From contig NZ_BARG01000062.1 of assembly GCF_000376565.1 (NCBI RefSeq), positions 62,001-126,000 of the forward strand: a stretch of 64,000 bases of DNA, written 5' to 3'. This document shows, one piece after another, positions 1-9,965 of the stretch. A program made the position numbers and the translations under genes. The stretch comes from Streptomyces hokutonensis. GTDB lineage: Bacteria; Actinomycetota; Actinomycetes; Streptomycetales; Streptomycetaceae. Every line of letters begins with the position of its first letter. Positions within the stretch are counted from its first letter, which is position 1. The notes under the pieces were generated by a model. That model had not been told where the DNA came from and did not search any database. It saw only the letters and a program-made list of their open reading frames with translations.

Positions 1-2
1 GG

Positions 3-665
3 CTCGTCGCCCGTCAACTGCTCGCCCGCGGCGAGAGCGTCCGGGTCATCGGCCGCAGCACGCAGCGCGCCCGGCGGCACAATCCGCCGCAGGCGCAGTT
101 CTTCGCGGCCGACGTACGCGCCCCCGCCACCGTCCGCACACCCCTGCACGGCTGTTCGGCGGTCGTCTACATCGTGGAGCCGGGCACCGACGACGCAGGT
201 CCCGACAGCCCCGAGACCACCCTGCACACCGGGGTCCGCCATGTCCTGGACGCCCTCCTCGCCGCCTCCGGCAGCCCGCACTTCGTGCTGGTCAGCCAGC
301 GCCATGTGACCCGCCGCGACCACCCGATGAACGCCTACGGCCGGATGCTGGACTGGCGGCTGGCCGGCGAGAACGCGGTCCGCTCCTCCGGGCTGCCGTA
401 CACGGTGATCCGCCCGGGCTGGCTGACGGACGAGCCCGGCCACGGCCATCTGCACCTGGAGCAGGGCGACGTCGGCGACGGCCGGGTGGCCCGCCCGCAT
501 GTGGCGGACGCCTGCGTCGAGGCGCTGTACTCGCCCGCCGCCCGGGGCGTGACCTTCGAGATGCGCAGCGAGGTGGGACCGGGCGCCGGCTCCCCGCCCT
601 GGGACGAACTGTTCACCGGCCTCCGCGCCGACACTCCGACCGCGGCCCGGGCCGCACTCGCCTGA
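3..665 (+). CDS. NAD(P)-binding oxidoreductase-like protein (5' truncated by window edge)
   Basis: The reading frame is open from the first bases of the window to the TGA at 663-665, so the start codon and the glycine-rich dinucleotide motif lie outside. The visible N-terminal part (LVARQLLARGESVRVIGRS) is the alpha-B/beta-2 segment that follows the Rossmann loop in atypical SDR/NmrA-type proteins, ending in a basic Arg typical of NADP preference. Further on, HFVLVSQRHV and YTVIRPGWL match the conserved strands of that family (the RPG motif). The substrate is unknown; the family covers epimerases, NAD-sensing regulators and quinone reductases. The stop lies two bases before the proposed start of the debranching enzyme, so the two may be cotranscribed. 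Confidence 0.75.
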   Translation, partial: LVARQLLARGESVRVIGRSTQRARRHNPPQAQFFAADVRAPATVRTPLHGCSAVVYIVEPGTDDAGPDSPETTLHTGVRHVLDALLAASGSPHFVLVSQRHVTRRDHPMNAYGRMLDWRLAGENAVRSSGLPYTVIRPGWLTDEPGHGHLHLEQGDVGDGRVARPHVADACVEALYSPAARGVTFEMRSEVGPGAGSPPWDELFTGLRADTPTAARAALA

Positions 666-667
666 GG

Positions 668-2863
<2,196 letters not shown>

Positions 2864-2864
2864 G

Positions 2865-5024
2865 ATGAGTGCACCTGCGCAACGACGCATCAACTCCGAC
2901 ACGCTCGCCGGCTACATCACCTACTACAGCCCGACCGGCCGCCGCTTCGGCCTGCGCACCTCGGACGAACGGGAGTTCACGGTCCACCTGCCCGCGAACG
3001 CCGTCTCGCGCATCGTCCGCAACCTCGGCGACGACTACCGGGACACCACCGCCGACACCGTCGACATGCTGGCCGAGGGCCGCTACGTCTTCGCGTACGG
3101 CATCCTCTACGAGTGGGAGGGCGGCTCCCGGTTCGAGGCCAAGGAGATCACCTTCCCGGAGGAGACCCGCGGCCAGTACGTCTTCGAGCACCCGAACTGG
3201 TGGGTGCAACAGGCCGCCGCCATCGCCGACTTCTATCTGCGCGGCCACTTCCCCGACGGCGTGTACGACTGGCGCGGATTCCGCACCCATCTCACGCTCA
3301 GCGGCACCCATCTGCCGGACTTCGCCGGCGCGGACGTACGCCAGGAGACGGACACCATCTCCCGGCTGGTCTACGGCCTGGCCACGGCGTATCTGCTGAC
3401 CGGCAAGGACCGCTTCCTGGAGGCGGCCGAGGCCGGCACCGAGTATCTGCGCGAGCACATGCGGGTGGACGACACCGCAGACGGGATCACCTACTGGTAC
3501 CACGGCATCGACATCACGTCCTCCGGCCACCGTCCGGTCTTCGCCTCGGAGTTCGGCGACGACTTCGACGCCATCCCGATGTACGAGCAGATCTACGCGC
3601 TCGCCGGTCCCACCCAGACGTTCCGCGTCACCGGAGACCCGCGGATCCTCCAGGACATCGACCGGACGGTCGAGCTGTTCCAGAAGTACTTCCGCGACCC
3701 CGTGCGCGGCGGGTTCTTCTCGCACCTCGACCCGATCACCCTGGACCCGAACGCCGACTCGCTGGGCCGCAACCGGTCCCGCAAGAACTGGAACTCGGTC
3801 GGCGACCACGCCCCCGCGTATCTGATCAACGCCTATCTGGCGACCGGCCGTTCGGACTTCGCCGCGCTGCTCGAGGAGACCGCGGACACCATCGTGGAGC
3901 GGTTCCCGGACGAGCCGAACAGCCCGTTCGTGCAGGAGCGGTTCCACGCCGACTGGAGTCCGGACCGGACCTGGGGCTGGCAGCAGGACCGGGCGGTCGT
4001 CGGCCACAACCTGAAGATCGCCTGGAACCTGACCCGCATCAAGTCCCTGCACGACAAGCCCGAGTACGGCACGACCGCCGAGCGGATCGCCGAGATCATG
4101 CCGCCGGTGGGCAGCGACGGGTTGCGCGGCGGCTGGCTGGACGTGGTCGAGCGGCAGCCCGACCCGGACAGCGGCATCCACCGCATGGTGTGGCACGACC
4201 GCAAGGCCTGGTGGCAGCAGGAACAGGCGATCCTCGCCTATCTGATCCTGGCCGGCACCACCGGCGACCCGGAGCAGCTGCGGCTGGCGCGCGAGGCGGC
4301 GGCGTTCTACAACGCCTTCTTCCTCGACTACCAGGACGGCGGCGTCTACTTCAACGTGCTGGCGAACGGCATCCCGTACCTGCTGGGCACCGAACGCCTC
4401 AAGGGCAGCCACGCGATGGCCGGTTACCACGCGCTGGAGCTGTGCTACCTGTCGGCCGCCTACACCGGGCTGCTGCTCAGCGACGACCCGGTCACCCTGC
4501 ACTTCAAGCCGCGCCCGGAGGACCTGCCGGGCCGGGTGCTGCGGGTCGCGCCGGACCTGCTGCCGGCCGGCTCGGTGGAGCTGACCCGGGTGTGGGTCGA
4601 CGACCAGCCCTACCACAACTTCGACGGCAAGGACCTGACGATCGTCCTGCCCCGCGGCGACGAACCGGTGCGCGTCCGCGTCGAGTTGGAGCCGGCCACC
4701 ATGCGGCTGCGGATGCGCACCTCGTTCGACGGCGGCACCGCCCACGTCAGCTGCCACGGCGTGATCGACGCGACCGAACTGGGCAAGTTCCGCCGAGTCC
4801 TGGCCGAGGTCATGGCGGCGCAACCGCAGCGCGTGGAGTTCCACCTGTGCGAGGTCGGGGGCATGTGCCGGCCCGCCATCAACGAGCTGCTGTTCCAGCG
4901 CACCAAGGCGGGCCTGGACGTCGACTTCGTCATCGTGGGCTGCGCGCTGCCGGACGTGGCGGACGCCCTCCTCGCGACGGACGCCTTCCTGCTGGCTGGG
5001 GGTGACGAGTGCAACCATGAGTGA
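2865..5024 (+). CDS. AGE-family epimerase/isomerase-like protein with C-terminal STAS domain
   Basis: 719 residues, far longer than a typical N-acylglucosamine 2-epimerase (about 400). Residues 1-90 form a small N-terminal domain. Residues about 100-550 have the alternating Trp/Tyr/His-rich helices of an (alpha/alpha)6 barrel of the AGE superfamily (HPNWWVQQAAAIADFYL, GHNLKIAWNLTRI, HDRKAWWQQEQAI). The last 110 residues, from about 609, resemble a STAS/anti-sigma-antagonist fold (HGVIDATELGKF, VEFHLCEVGGM). The usual phosphorylatable Ser of anti-sigma antagonists is not obvious: the position reads MCRPA. The AGE superfamily interconverts sugars such as mannose/glucose or cellobiose epimers; the substrate here is unknown. 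It lies between glgX and a transposase-like gene whose start it overlaps, which points to glucan metabolism. Confidence 0.8.
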   Translation: MSAPAQRRINSDTLAGYITYYSPTGRRFGLRTSDEREFTVHLPANAVSRIVRNLGDDYRDTTADTVDMLAEGRYVFAYGILYEWEGGSRFEAKEITFPEETRGQYVFEHPNWWVQQAAAIADFYLRGHFPDGVYDWRGFRTHLTLSGTHLPDFAGADVRQETDTISRLVYGLATAYLLTGKDRFLEAAEAGTEYLREHMRVDDTADGITYWYHGIDITSSGHRPVFASEFGDDFDAIPMYEQIYALAGPTQTFRVTGDPRILQDIDRTVELFQKYFRDPVRGGFFSHLDPITLDPNADSLGRNRSRKNWNSVGDHAPAYLINAYLATGRSDFAALLEETADTIVERFPDEPNSPFVQERFHADWSPDRTWGWQQDRAVVGHNLKIAWNLTRIKSLHDKPEYGTTAERIAEIMPPVGSDGLRGGWLDVVERQPDPDSGIHRMVWHDRKAWWQQEQAILAYLILAGTTGDPEQLRLAREAAAFYNAFFLDYQDGGVYFNVLANGIPYLLGTERLKGSHAMAGYHALELCYLSAAYTGLLLSDDPVTLHFKPRPEDLPGRVLRVAPDLLPAGSVELTRVWVDDQPYHNFDGKDLTIVLPRGDEPVRVRVELEPATMRLRMRTSFDGGTAHVSCHGVIDATELGKFRRVLAEVMAAQPQRVEFHLCEVGGMCRPAINELLFQRTKAGLDVDFVIVGCALPDVADALLATDAFLLAGGDECNHE

Positions 5025-6234
5025 CCTCGCGACCATCACCCTCCCATTACCCCCGATGCGCACCCCGGGGGCACCGCCGGGCACCTCCGCCGGGCTCCCC
5101 GCCTACTGCCGCGAGCTGTTCGGCGACTTCACCCGCGCCGACCAGCGGCGCTGGGGCGAGGTGTATGTGCGCGGGCTGCTGGACGTGCCCGGGCGCAAGA
5201 CGCCCGCCCGGATCTCCGAGCAGGTGCTCGGCAGGCGGGCCGTGCAGCAGATCCAGCAGTTCGTGAACCAGAGTCCGTGGGCGTCCGCTCCCGTGCGGGG
5301 GCGGCTCGCCCGGCAGGTGGTGCGGGCCTTCCGCGCCGAGGCCTGGTCCGTCGACGAGGTCGTCTTCGCCAAGAACGGCGACCGGTCGGTGGGCGTGGCC
5401 CGCCAGTACGCGTCCTCCCAGGAGCGGACGGTGAACTGCCAACTGGCGCTCGCCGCCTCCCTGGTGGGCCAGGCGGGCGGGGTCCCGGTGAACTGGCGGC
5501 TGCTGCTGCCGGCCCGCTGGGACCGCGACGAGCGGCTGCGCGGCCAGGCCCATGTCCCGGCCCAGGAACGGTGCAGGCCGCGCTGGAGCTACGTACTGGA
5601 GGCGCTCGACGAGATGCTCGACGAGTGGTCCCTGGAGCCGCTGCCGGTGCTGGCCGACTGGCGCTGCGAGAGCGACCCGGACCCGCTGCTGCGCGGTCTG
5701 GAGGCGCGCGGCCTCGGCTATCTCGTCCAGGCGGCGCCGCACACCCCGGTGCTGCTGTCCCGCCGGCAGGCCGCCGCCCCCGGCACGCGCGGCACGCTCG
5801 CCGAACTCGCCGCGCACGCGGCGCGCCACGGTGAGCGGACCTCGGTGACCTGGCACGACCCGGTGACCGAGCGCATGCGGCACTCGGAGTTCGTGACCGG
5901 CCCGGTGCTGCTGCGCGCGGACCCGGCCGCGGGCACACTCCCCCGCCCGCGTCTCCTCCTCGCGGACTGGCCCTACGGCCGCTCCCGGCCGCGCGCCTAC
6001 TGGCTGACGAACCTCCCGGCCCGCCGGCTCGCGGAGATCGTGCCGCTGGCGCAGTTGCGGCGGTTCGCCGAGGGGGCGCTCGGCCGGATGCACGAGGAGT
6101 TCGGGCTCGGCGACTTCGAGGGCCGCTCCTTCCGGGGCTGGCACCACCATGTGACGCTGGCCTCGGCCGCGCTCGGCTACGACATGGTGCGCCAGCAGGC
6201 GGACGAGAGAGCCCTGAGCCGCCCGCGTGCCTGA
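5017..6234 (+). CDS. IS701-type transposase-like protein, probably domesticated
   Basis: 405 residues from the ATG at 5017 (a GTG at 5002 is also in frame). The sequence follows IS701/IS4-like DDE transposases: SVDEVVFAKNGDRSVGVARQY near residue 110, LPVLADWRCESD near 213, and the strongly conserved C-terminal EGRSFRGWHHHVTL near 365. The first acidic pair, normally Asp-Asp in IS701 enzymes, reads Asp-Glu, and the block that normally reads ADAGYGD is altered, so catalysis is doubtful. The start overlaps the stop of the epimerase-STAS gene by eight bases. No terminal inverted repeats or target duplications can be placed around it, and a strong terminator follows. It behaves as a stable operon member and not as a mobile element; its present function is unknown. 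Confidence 0.75.
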   Translation: MSDLATITLPLPPMRTPGAPPGTSAGLPAYCRELFGDFTRADQRRWGEVYVRGLLDVPGRKTPARISEQVLGRRAVQQIQQFVNQSPWASAPVRGRLARQVVRAFRAEAWSVDEVVFAKNGDRSVGVARQYASSQERTVNCQLALAASLVGQAGGVPVNWRLLLPARWDRDERLRGQAHVPAQERCRPRWSYVLEALDEMLDEWSLEPLPVLADWRCESDPDPLLRGLEARGLGYLVQAAPHTPVLLSRRQAAAPGTRGTLAELAAHAARHGERTSVTWHDPVTERMRHSEFVTGPVLLRADPAAGTLPRPRLLLADWPYGRSRPRAYWLTNLPARRLAEIVPLAQLRRFAEGALGRMHEEFGLGDFEGRSFRGWHHHVTLASAALGYDMVRQQADERALSRPRA

Positions 6235-6246
6235 ACCGGTGCCTCA

Positions 6247-6284
6247 CGACGGCCCCGTACGGATACGTCCGTACGGGGCCGCCG
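6247..6284. terminator. Bidirectional hairpin terminator
   Basis: Perfect 14-bp inverted repeat CGGCCCCGTACGGA / TCCGTACGGGGCCG at 6250-6263 and 6268-6281 with a TACG loop, extendable outward. It lies between the convergent ends of the transposase-like gene (6234) and the peptide-binding lipoprotein gene (6290). Confidence 0.8.
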
Positions 6285-6289
6285 TGCGC

Positions 6290-7975
6290 TCACTTCTGCC
6301 AGCCGACCTTGCTGAAGTCGACGTCGCCGAGTCCCGGCACCCCGTAGTTGGCCAGGCCCTTGCGGACGGCGAGGATCTGCGGCCGCTGGTAGAGCTCGAT
6401 GTCGTGTCCGAGCCGCCAGATCTCGGCGTCCGCCCGGTCGTAGAGCCGCTGGGCGGTCCGTTCGTCGAGGGCTCCGACGGCCTGGCCGAGGAGCTGGTCG
6501 ACCTGTGCCGATCCGACGCCGCCGTAGTTCTGGTACGGCTGTCCCGTCGTGGGGCGGCGGTAGATGGCGTAGGCGGAGCTCGGGTACGTCAGGCCGGTGA
6601 AGCGGAAGATGGCGAGGTCGAAGTTGCCCTTCTCCAGGTACTGCGGCGCGTAGGCGGACGCGGGCACCTTCTGGATGTCGATCCGGATGCCGGCCTGGGC
6701 GAGCATGTGCTGGACGAGCTGGGCGAGGTCCTCGCCGAGCCGGTTGGTGCCCTCGCTGAGCACGAAGCGGAGGGTGAGGCTGCGGCCGTTCTTCATGCGG
6801 GTCCTGCCGGCGCCCGGGCTCTTCCAGCCCGCGGCGTCCAGGGCCTTTTCGGCGGCCCTGAGGTCGTAGGTGCCGTAGGGGCGGGAGTTGTCGGTGTAGC
6901 CGGGCTGGTTGGTCATGAAGAAGTGGTTGCCGAGCAACGGCACCTTGACCGGGAGGCCTTCGGCGGCGACGTCGGCCAACGCGGTGCGGTCGACGGCCTG
7001 TTGGACCGCGTTGCGTACCGTCTGGTCGGCGAGCGGGCCGCCCGCGCCGTTGAGGGTGATGTGCACCTCGTCCCAGGCGGAGCCGATGCGGATCTCGCTG
7101 TCCGGCGCGTTCTTCAGCTGCGCGTAGGCCTCGCTGGTGGCCGCGTTGACCGCGTCGACCTCGCCGTTCAGGAAGGCCTGGAGAGCGGCGTCGGCGTCGA
7201 GGACGCGGAAGACGATCCGGTCGAGCCGGGGTTTCGTGCCCCACCAGCGGGGGTCGGGGACGAGGGTGAGGGTCTGCGCGGTCCGGTCGACCGAGGCGAG
7301 CTTGAACGGGCCCGCGCTGATGGGCAGTTGCCCCTGCCAGCCGGAGTTGAAGCGCTGCGGGGTGTCGTAGGCGGCGGCCGGGAAGAGCGGGGTGAACAGC
7401 CTGCGCCAGTCGGCGTACGGCTGCTTGAAGGTGACCCGCACCTCGTGCGCGCCGGCGCCCTGGCGTACGTCGGCGATACGGTCGTAGCCGCTGGTGTCGG
7501 CGACCAGGTAGCGCTGGTCGGCGCCGCCGAGCGCGTGCCACTGGGCGGCGAAGTCCCGCCAGCCCAGGGCCTTTCCGTCGGACCAGCGGGCCTTCGGGTT
7601 GAGCCGGTAGGTGACGACCTGGGGCGAGGTGCCGGTGACGGACGCGGAGAGCAGGTACTCCGGCACCGCGTGCGGGACGCCCTTGGCGTCGCGGGCGAAG
7701 AGCCGGGGCTCGGTCATGCTGTCGACGGTCCACACGTCGTCCAGGGCGCCGTCGACGTGGTCGAAGTTGAACTGCGTGATCATCTGCGCCATCGGCAGGG
7801 TCAGAGTGCCGCCCGCGCGCAGGGCGTCCGCGGGCTGGGCGTTGATGTCGTGGGTGCCGTAGGTCGGCAGCGCCGGACGGCGGCCGGGGGCCGGGGAACC
7901 GGAGCAGCCGGCCATGGCCAGGAGGACGAGCGTGCACACCAGCGAGCGCGCGAACCGGCGCCGTAATCGCTCCAC
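6290..7975 (-). CDS. Peptide/opine ABC transporter substrate-binding lipoprotein (family 5)
   Basis: 561 residues from a GTG start preceded by GGGAGGA. It has a basic N-terminus, a hydrophobic segment and a lipobox LAMAGC with Cys24, so it should be a lipoprotein on the outer face of the membrane. The body matches extracellular solute-binding family 5 (DppA/OppA): TYRLNPKARWSDGKAL, LTLVPDPRWWGTKPRLDRI and FKVPLLGNHFF-like segments. It delivers oligopeptides or related ligands to the permease pair encoded divergently at 8089-9965. The 110-bp divergent spacer with those genes should hold both promoters. Ligand specificity cannot be read from the sequence. Confidence 0.92.
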   Translation of the reverse strand: MERLRRRFARSLVCTLVLLAMAGCSGSPAPGRRPALPTYGTHDINAQPADALRAGGTLTLPMAQMITQFNFDHVDGALDDVWTVDSMTEPRLFARDAKGVPHAVPEYLLSASVTGTSPQVVTYRLNPKARWSDGKALGWRDFAAQWHALGGADQRYLVADTSGYDRIADVRQGAGAHEVRVTFKQPYADWRRLFTPLFPAAAYDTPQRFNSGWQGQLPISAGPFKLASVDRTAQTLTLVPDPRWWGTKPRLDRIVFRVLDADAALQAFLNGEVDAVNAATSEAYAQLKNAPDSEIRIGSAWDEVHITLNGAGGPLADQTVRNAVQQAVDRTALADVAAEGLPVKVPLLGNHFFMTNQPGYTDNSRPYGTYDLRAAEKALDAAGWKSPGAGRTRMKNGRSLTLRFVLSEGTNRLGEDLAQLVQHMLAQAGIRIDIQKVPASAYAPQYLEKGNFDLAIFRFTGLTYPSSAYAIYRRPTTGQPYQNYGGVGSAQVDQLLGQAVGALDERTAQRLYDRADAEIWRLGHDIELYQRPQILAVRKGLANYGVPGLGDVDFSKVGWQK

Positions 7976-8088
7976 CCTGCGGTCCTCCCATTACGGACGA
8001 ACCGTCAACTGCCCGAACTGTCCTGCGCATTGCGGAGCCGGAGCTTAACATCACGATGTGTCACCCATATGAAGCGGAACGAGGGCCC

Positions 8089-9072
8089 ATGCTCTCCCTG
8101 ATCCTCAGGCGCCTGGTCCACTGCACGATCCTCTTCCTCACCTCCGTCGTCCTCACCTACGCGCTCGCCTCGACCGCGCTCGATCCGCGCGCCTACTTCG
8201 AGGGCCGGCAACCGCCCCCGCCCGCCCGGGTCGTCGACGCGGAGCTGGCCCGGCTGGGCATGGACGACCGCGCTCCGCTGCCGGAGCGGTTCGCGCACTG
8301 GGCGGGGCGGGCCCTCCACGGCGATCTGGGGCCGACCATCGACGGGGAGTCGGTGAACGCCGAGTTCGGCCGCCGGGTCGGGGTGTCGGTGCGGTTGTTG
8401 CTGATCGGCACCGTGGTGGGTACGGCGGTGGGGGTGCTGGCCGGGATGTGGGGTGCGGTCCGCCACGGCCGGCCGGGCGACCGGATCCTGACGGTGTTCT
8501 CGTTCGCGGTGCTGTGCGTGCCCACGTTCGTGCTGGCGCTGCTGTTGAAGACCGGCGCGCTGGCGGTCAACCGGGCCGCCGGGAGCCAGGTCGTCCTCTA
8601 CACGGGCGAGCACACACCGGGACTCCAGGGCGACTGGACCGTCCAACTGCGGGACACCGCCGCCCACTTGCTGCTGCCGGCGATCTGTGTGGCGCTCCCC
8701 GCGATCGCCTCCTACAGCCGCTACCAGCGCGCCGCCACCCTCGACGTCCTGGGCGCCGACCACCTGCGCACCGCCCGCGCCAAGGGGCTCACCCCGGGAC
8801 GGGCGCTGCTGCGGCACGGGCTGCGGATCTCGCTCGTCCCGGTGTCGGTGTTCTTCGCCTACGGGATGCTGACCCTGTTCACCGGGGCCGTGTTCACCGA
8901 GGCGGTCTTCGGCTGGCCCGGCATGGGGAGTTGGCTCGTCGACTCGGTGCAGAAGGGCGACGTGAACTCGGTGGTGGCCGTGAACATCTTCGCCGCGGCC
9001 GTCGTCCTGCTCGCCGGGCTGCTCGCCGACGTCCTGCACGCATTGCTCGATCCCCGGGTACGGCAGCCGTGA
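8089..9072 (+). CDS. Dipeptide/oligopeptide ABC transporter permease (DppB-like)
   Basis: 327 residues from the ATG at 8089, which begins the typical MLSLILRRLVHCTILF first helix after GAGGG; an in-frame ATG at 8056 would add 11 atypical residues. About six membrane segments are seen, with the inner-membrane permease coupling loop YSRYQRAATLDVLGADHLRTARAKGL facing the ATPase. The C-terminal GAVFTEAVFGWPGMG is a hallmark of DppB/OppB. Its TGA overlaps the GTG of the next permease gene, so translation is coupled. It forms the translocation pore with the following gene product and takes ligand from the divergent lipoprotein. Confidence 0.9.
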   Translation: MLSLILRRLVHCTILFLTSVVLTYALASTALDPRAYFEGRQPPPPARVVDAELARLGMDDRAPLPERFAHWAGRALHGDLGPTIDGESVNAEFGRRVGVSVRLLLIGTVVGTAVGVLAGMWGAVRHGRPGDRILTVFSFAVLCVPTFVLALLLKTGALAVNRAAGSQVVLYTGEHTPGLQGDWTVQLRDTAAHLLLPAICVALPAIASYSRYQRAATLDVLGADHLRTARAKGLTPGRALLRHGLRISLVPVSVFFAYGMLTLFTGAVFTEAVFGWPGMGSWLVDSVQKGDVNSVVAVNIFAAAVVLLAGLLADVLHALLDPRVRQP

Positions 9073-9965
9073 GGGCCGGCGGACGGGGGCGCGCGGTACT
9101 GCGCCGGACGGTACGGCGGCCGGGGGCGCTGTGCGGACTCGCGGTCCTGCTGGTGCTGTTCGCCCTGGCGTTCGTGGGGCCGTACCTCAGCCCGTGGACG
9201 CACACGGACGTCGACTACACGGCGCTGCGGCAGCCGCCGGACGCGCGGCACTGGATGGGCACCAACCGGATCGGGCAGGACGTCTTCGCCCAGGTGGTGC
9301 GGGGACTGCAGAAGTCGCTGCTGATCGGGCTGCTGGTCGCGGTGTTCTCGACCGGGCTGGCCGCGGTGGTGGGCGCCTGCGCGGGCTACTTCGGGGGCTG
9401 GACGGACCGGGTGCTGATGTTCGTCGTGGACCTCATGCTCGTCCTCCCGGCTTTCCTCGTGCTGTCCGTGGCCGCGCCCCGGCTGCGCGACCGCAGTTGG
9501 ATCGCGCTGGTCGGACTGCTGGCGCTGCTGGGCTGGATGGTCACCGCGCGGGCGGTGCGCGGGATGACACGATCGCTGAGAGAGCGTCAGTTCGTGGTGG
9601 TGGCACGGCTGATGGGAGTCTCACCCGTCCGCATCCTGTGGCGGCACGTGCTGCCGCACACGGCGTCGTTCCTCATCACGGACGCGACGCTGGCGGTGGG
9701 CGCGGCGGTGATCAGCGAGACCGGGCTGTCGTACTTCGGTCTCGGCGTCCAGCCCCCGGACGTGTCCCTCGGCACGCTGATCGCGGACGCGACGGACGTG
9801 GCGCTGGTGTATCCGTGGATGTTCTTCTTCCCCACCGGGCTGCTGATCGCGTTCGTGCTGGCCGTCAACCTCGTCGGCGGCGCGCTGCGGGACGCGCTCG
9901 ATCCGAAGACGGCGGACGGCGTCGCACCGTCGCGCGCCACCGTGCCGTCGGGGGTGTCCGGGTGA
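9069..9965 (+). CDS. Dipeptide/oligopeptide ABC transporter permease (DppC-like)
   Basis: 298 residues from the GTG at 9069, which overlaps the preceding stop (GTGA). A much longer frame runs upstream inside the first permease gene but is not real. The product shows the DppC/OppC plan: one N-terminal helix, an extracellular segment with HWMGTNRIGQDVFAQVVRGLQKSL, then five helices with the coupling loop VRGMTRSLRERQFVVVARLMG and the end motif SETGLSYFGLGVQPPDVSLG. Together with the preceding protein it makes a heterodimeric permease. Its stop overlaps the GTG start of the double ATPase gene. Confidence 0.9.
   Translation: MRAGGRGRAVLRRTVRRPGALCGLAVLLVLFALAFVGPYLSPWTHTDVDYTALRQPPDARHWMGTNRIGQDVFAQVVRGLQKSLLIGLLVAVFSTGLAAVVGACAGYFGGWTDRVLMFVVDLMLVLPAFLVLSVAAPRLRDRSWIALVGLLALLGWMVTARAVRGMTRSLRERQFVVVARLMGVSPVRILWRHVLPHTASFLITDATLAVGAAVISETGLSYFGLGVQPPDVSLGTLIADATDVALVYPWMFFFPTGLLIAFVLAVNLVGGALRDALDPKTADGVAPSRATVPSGVSG

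Noticed and set aside
5017..6234. Active IS701 insertion sequence
   Set aside because: No terminal inverted repeats or target duplication, start embedded in the upstream gene, altered catalytic-region residues.
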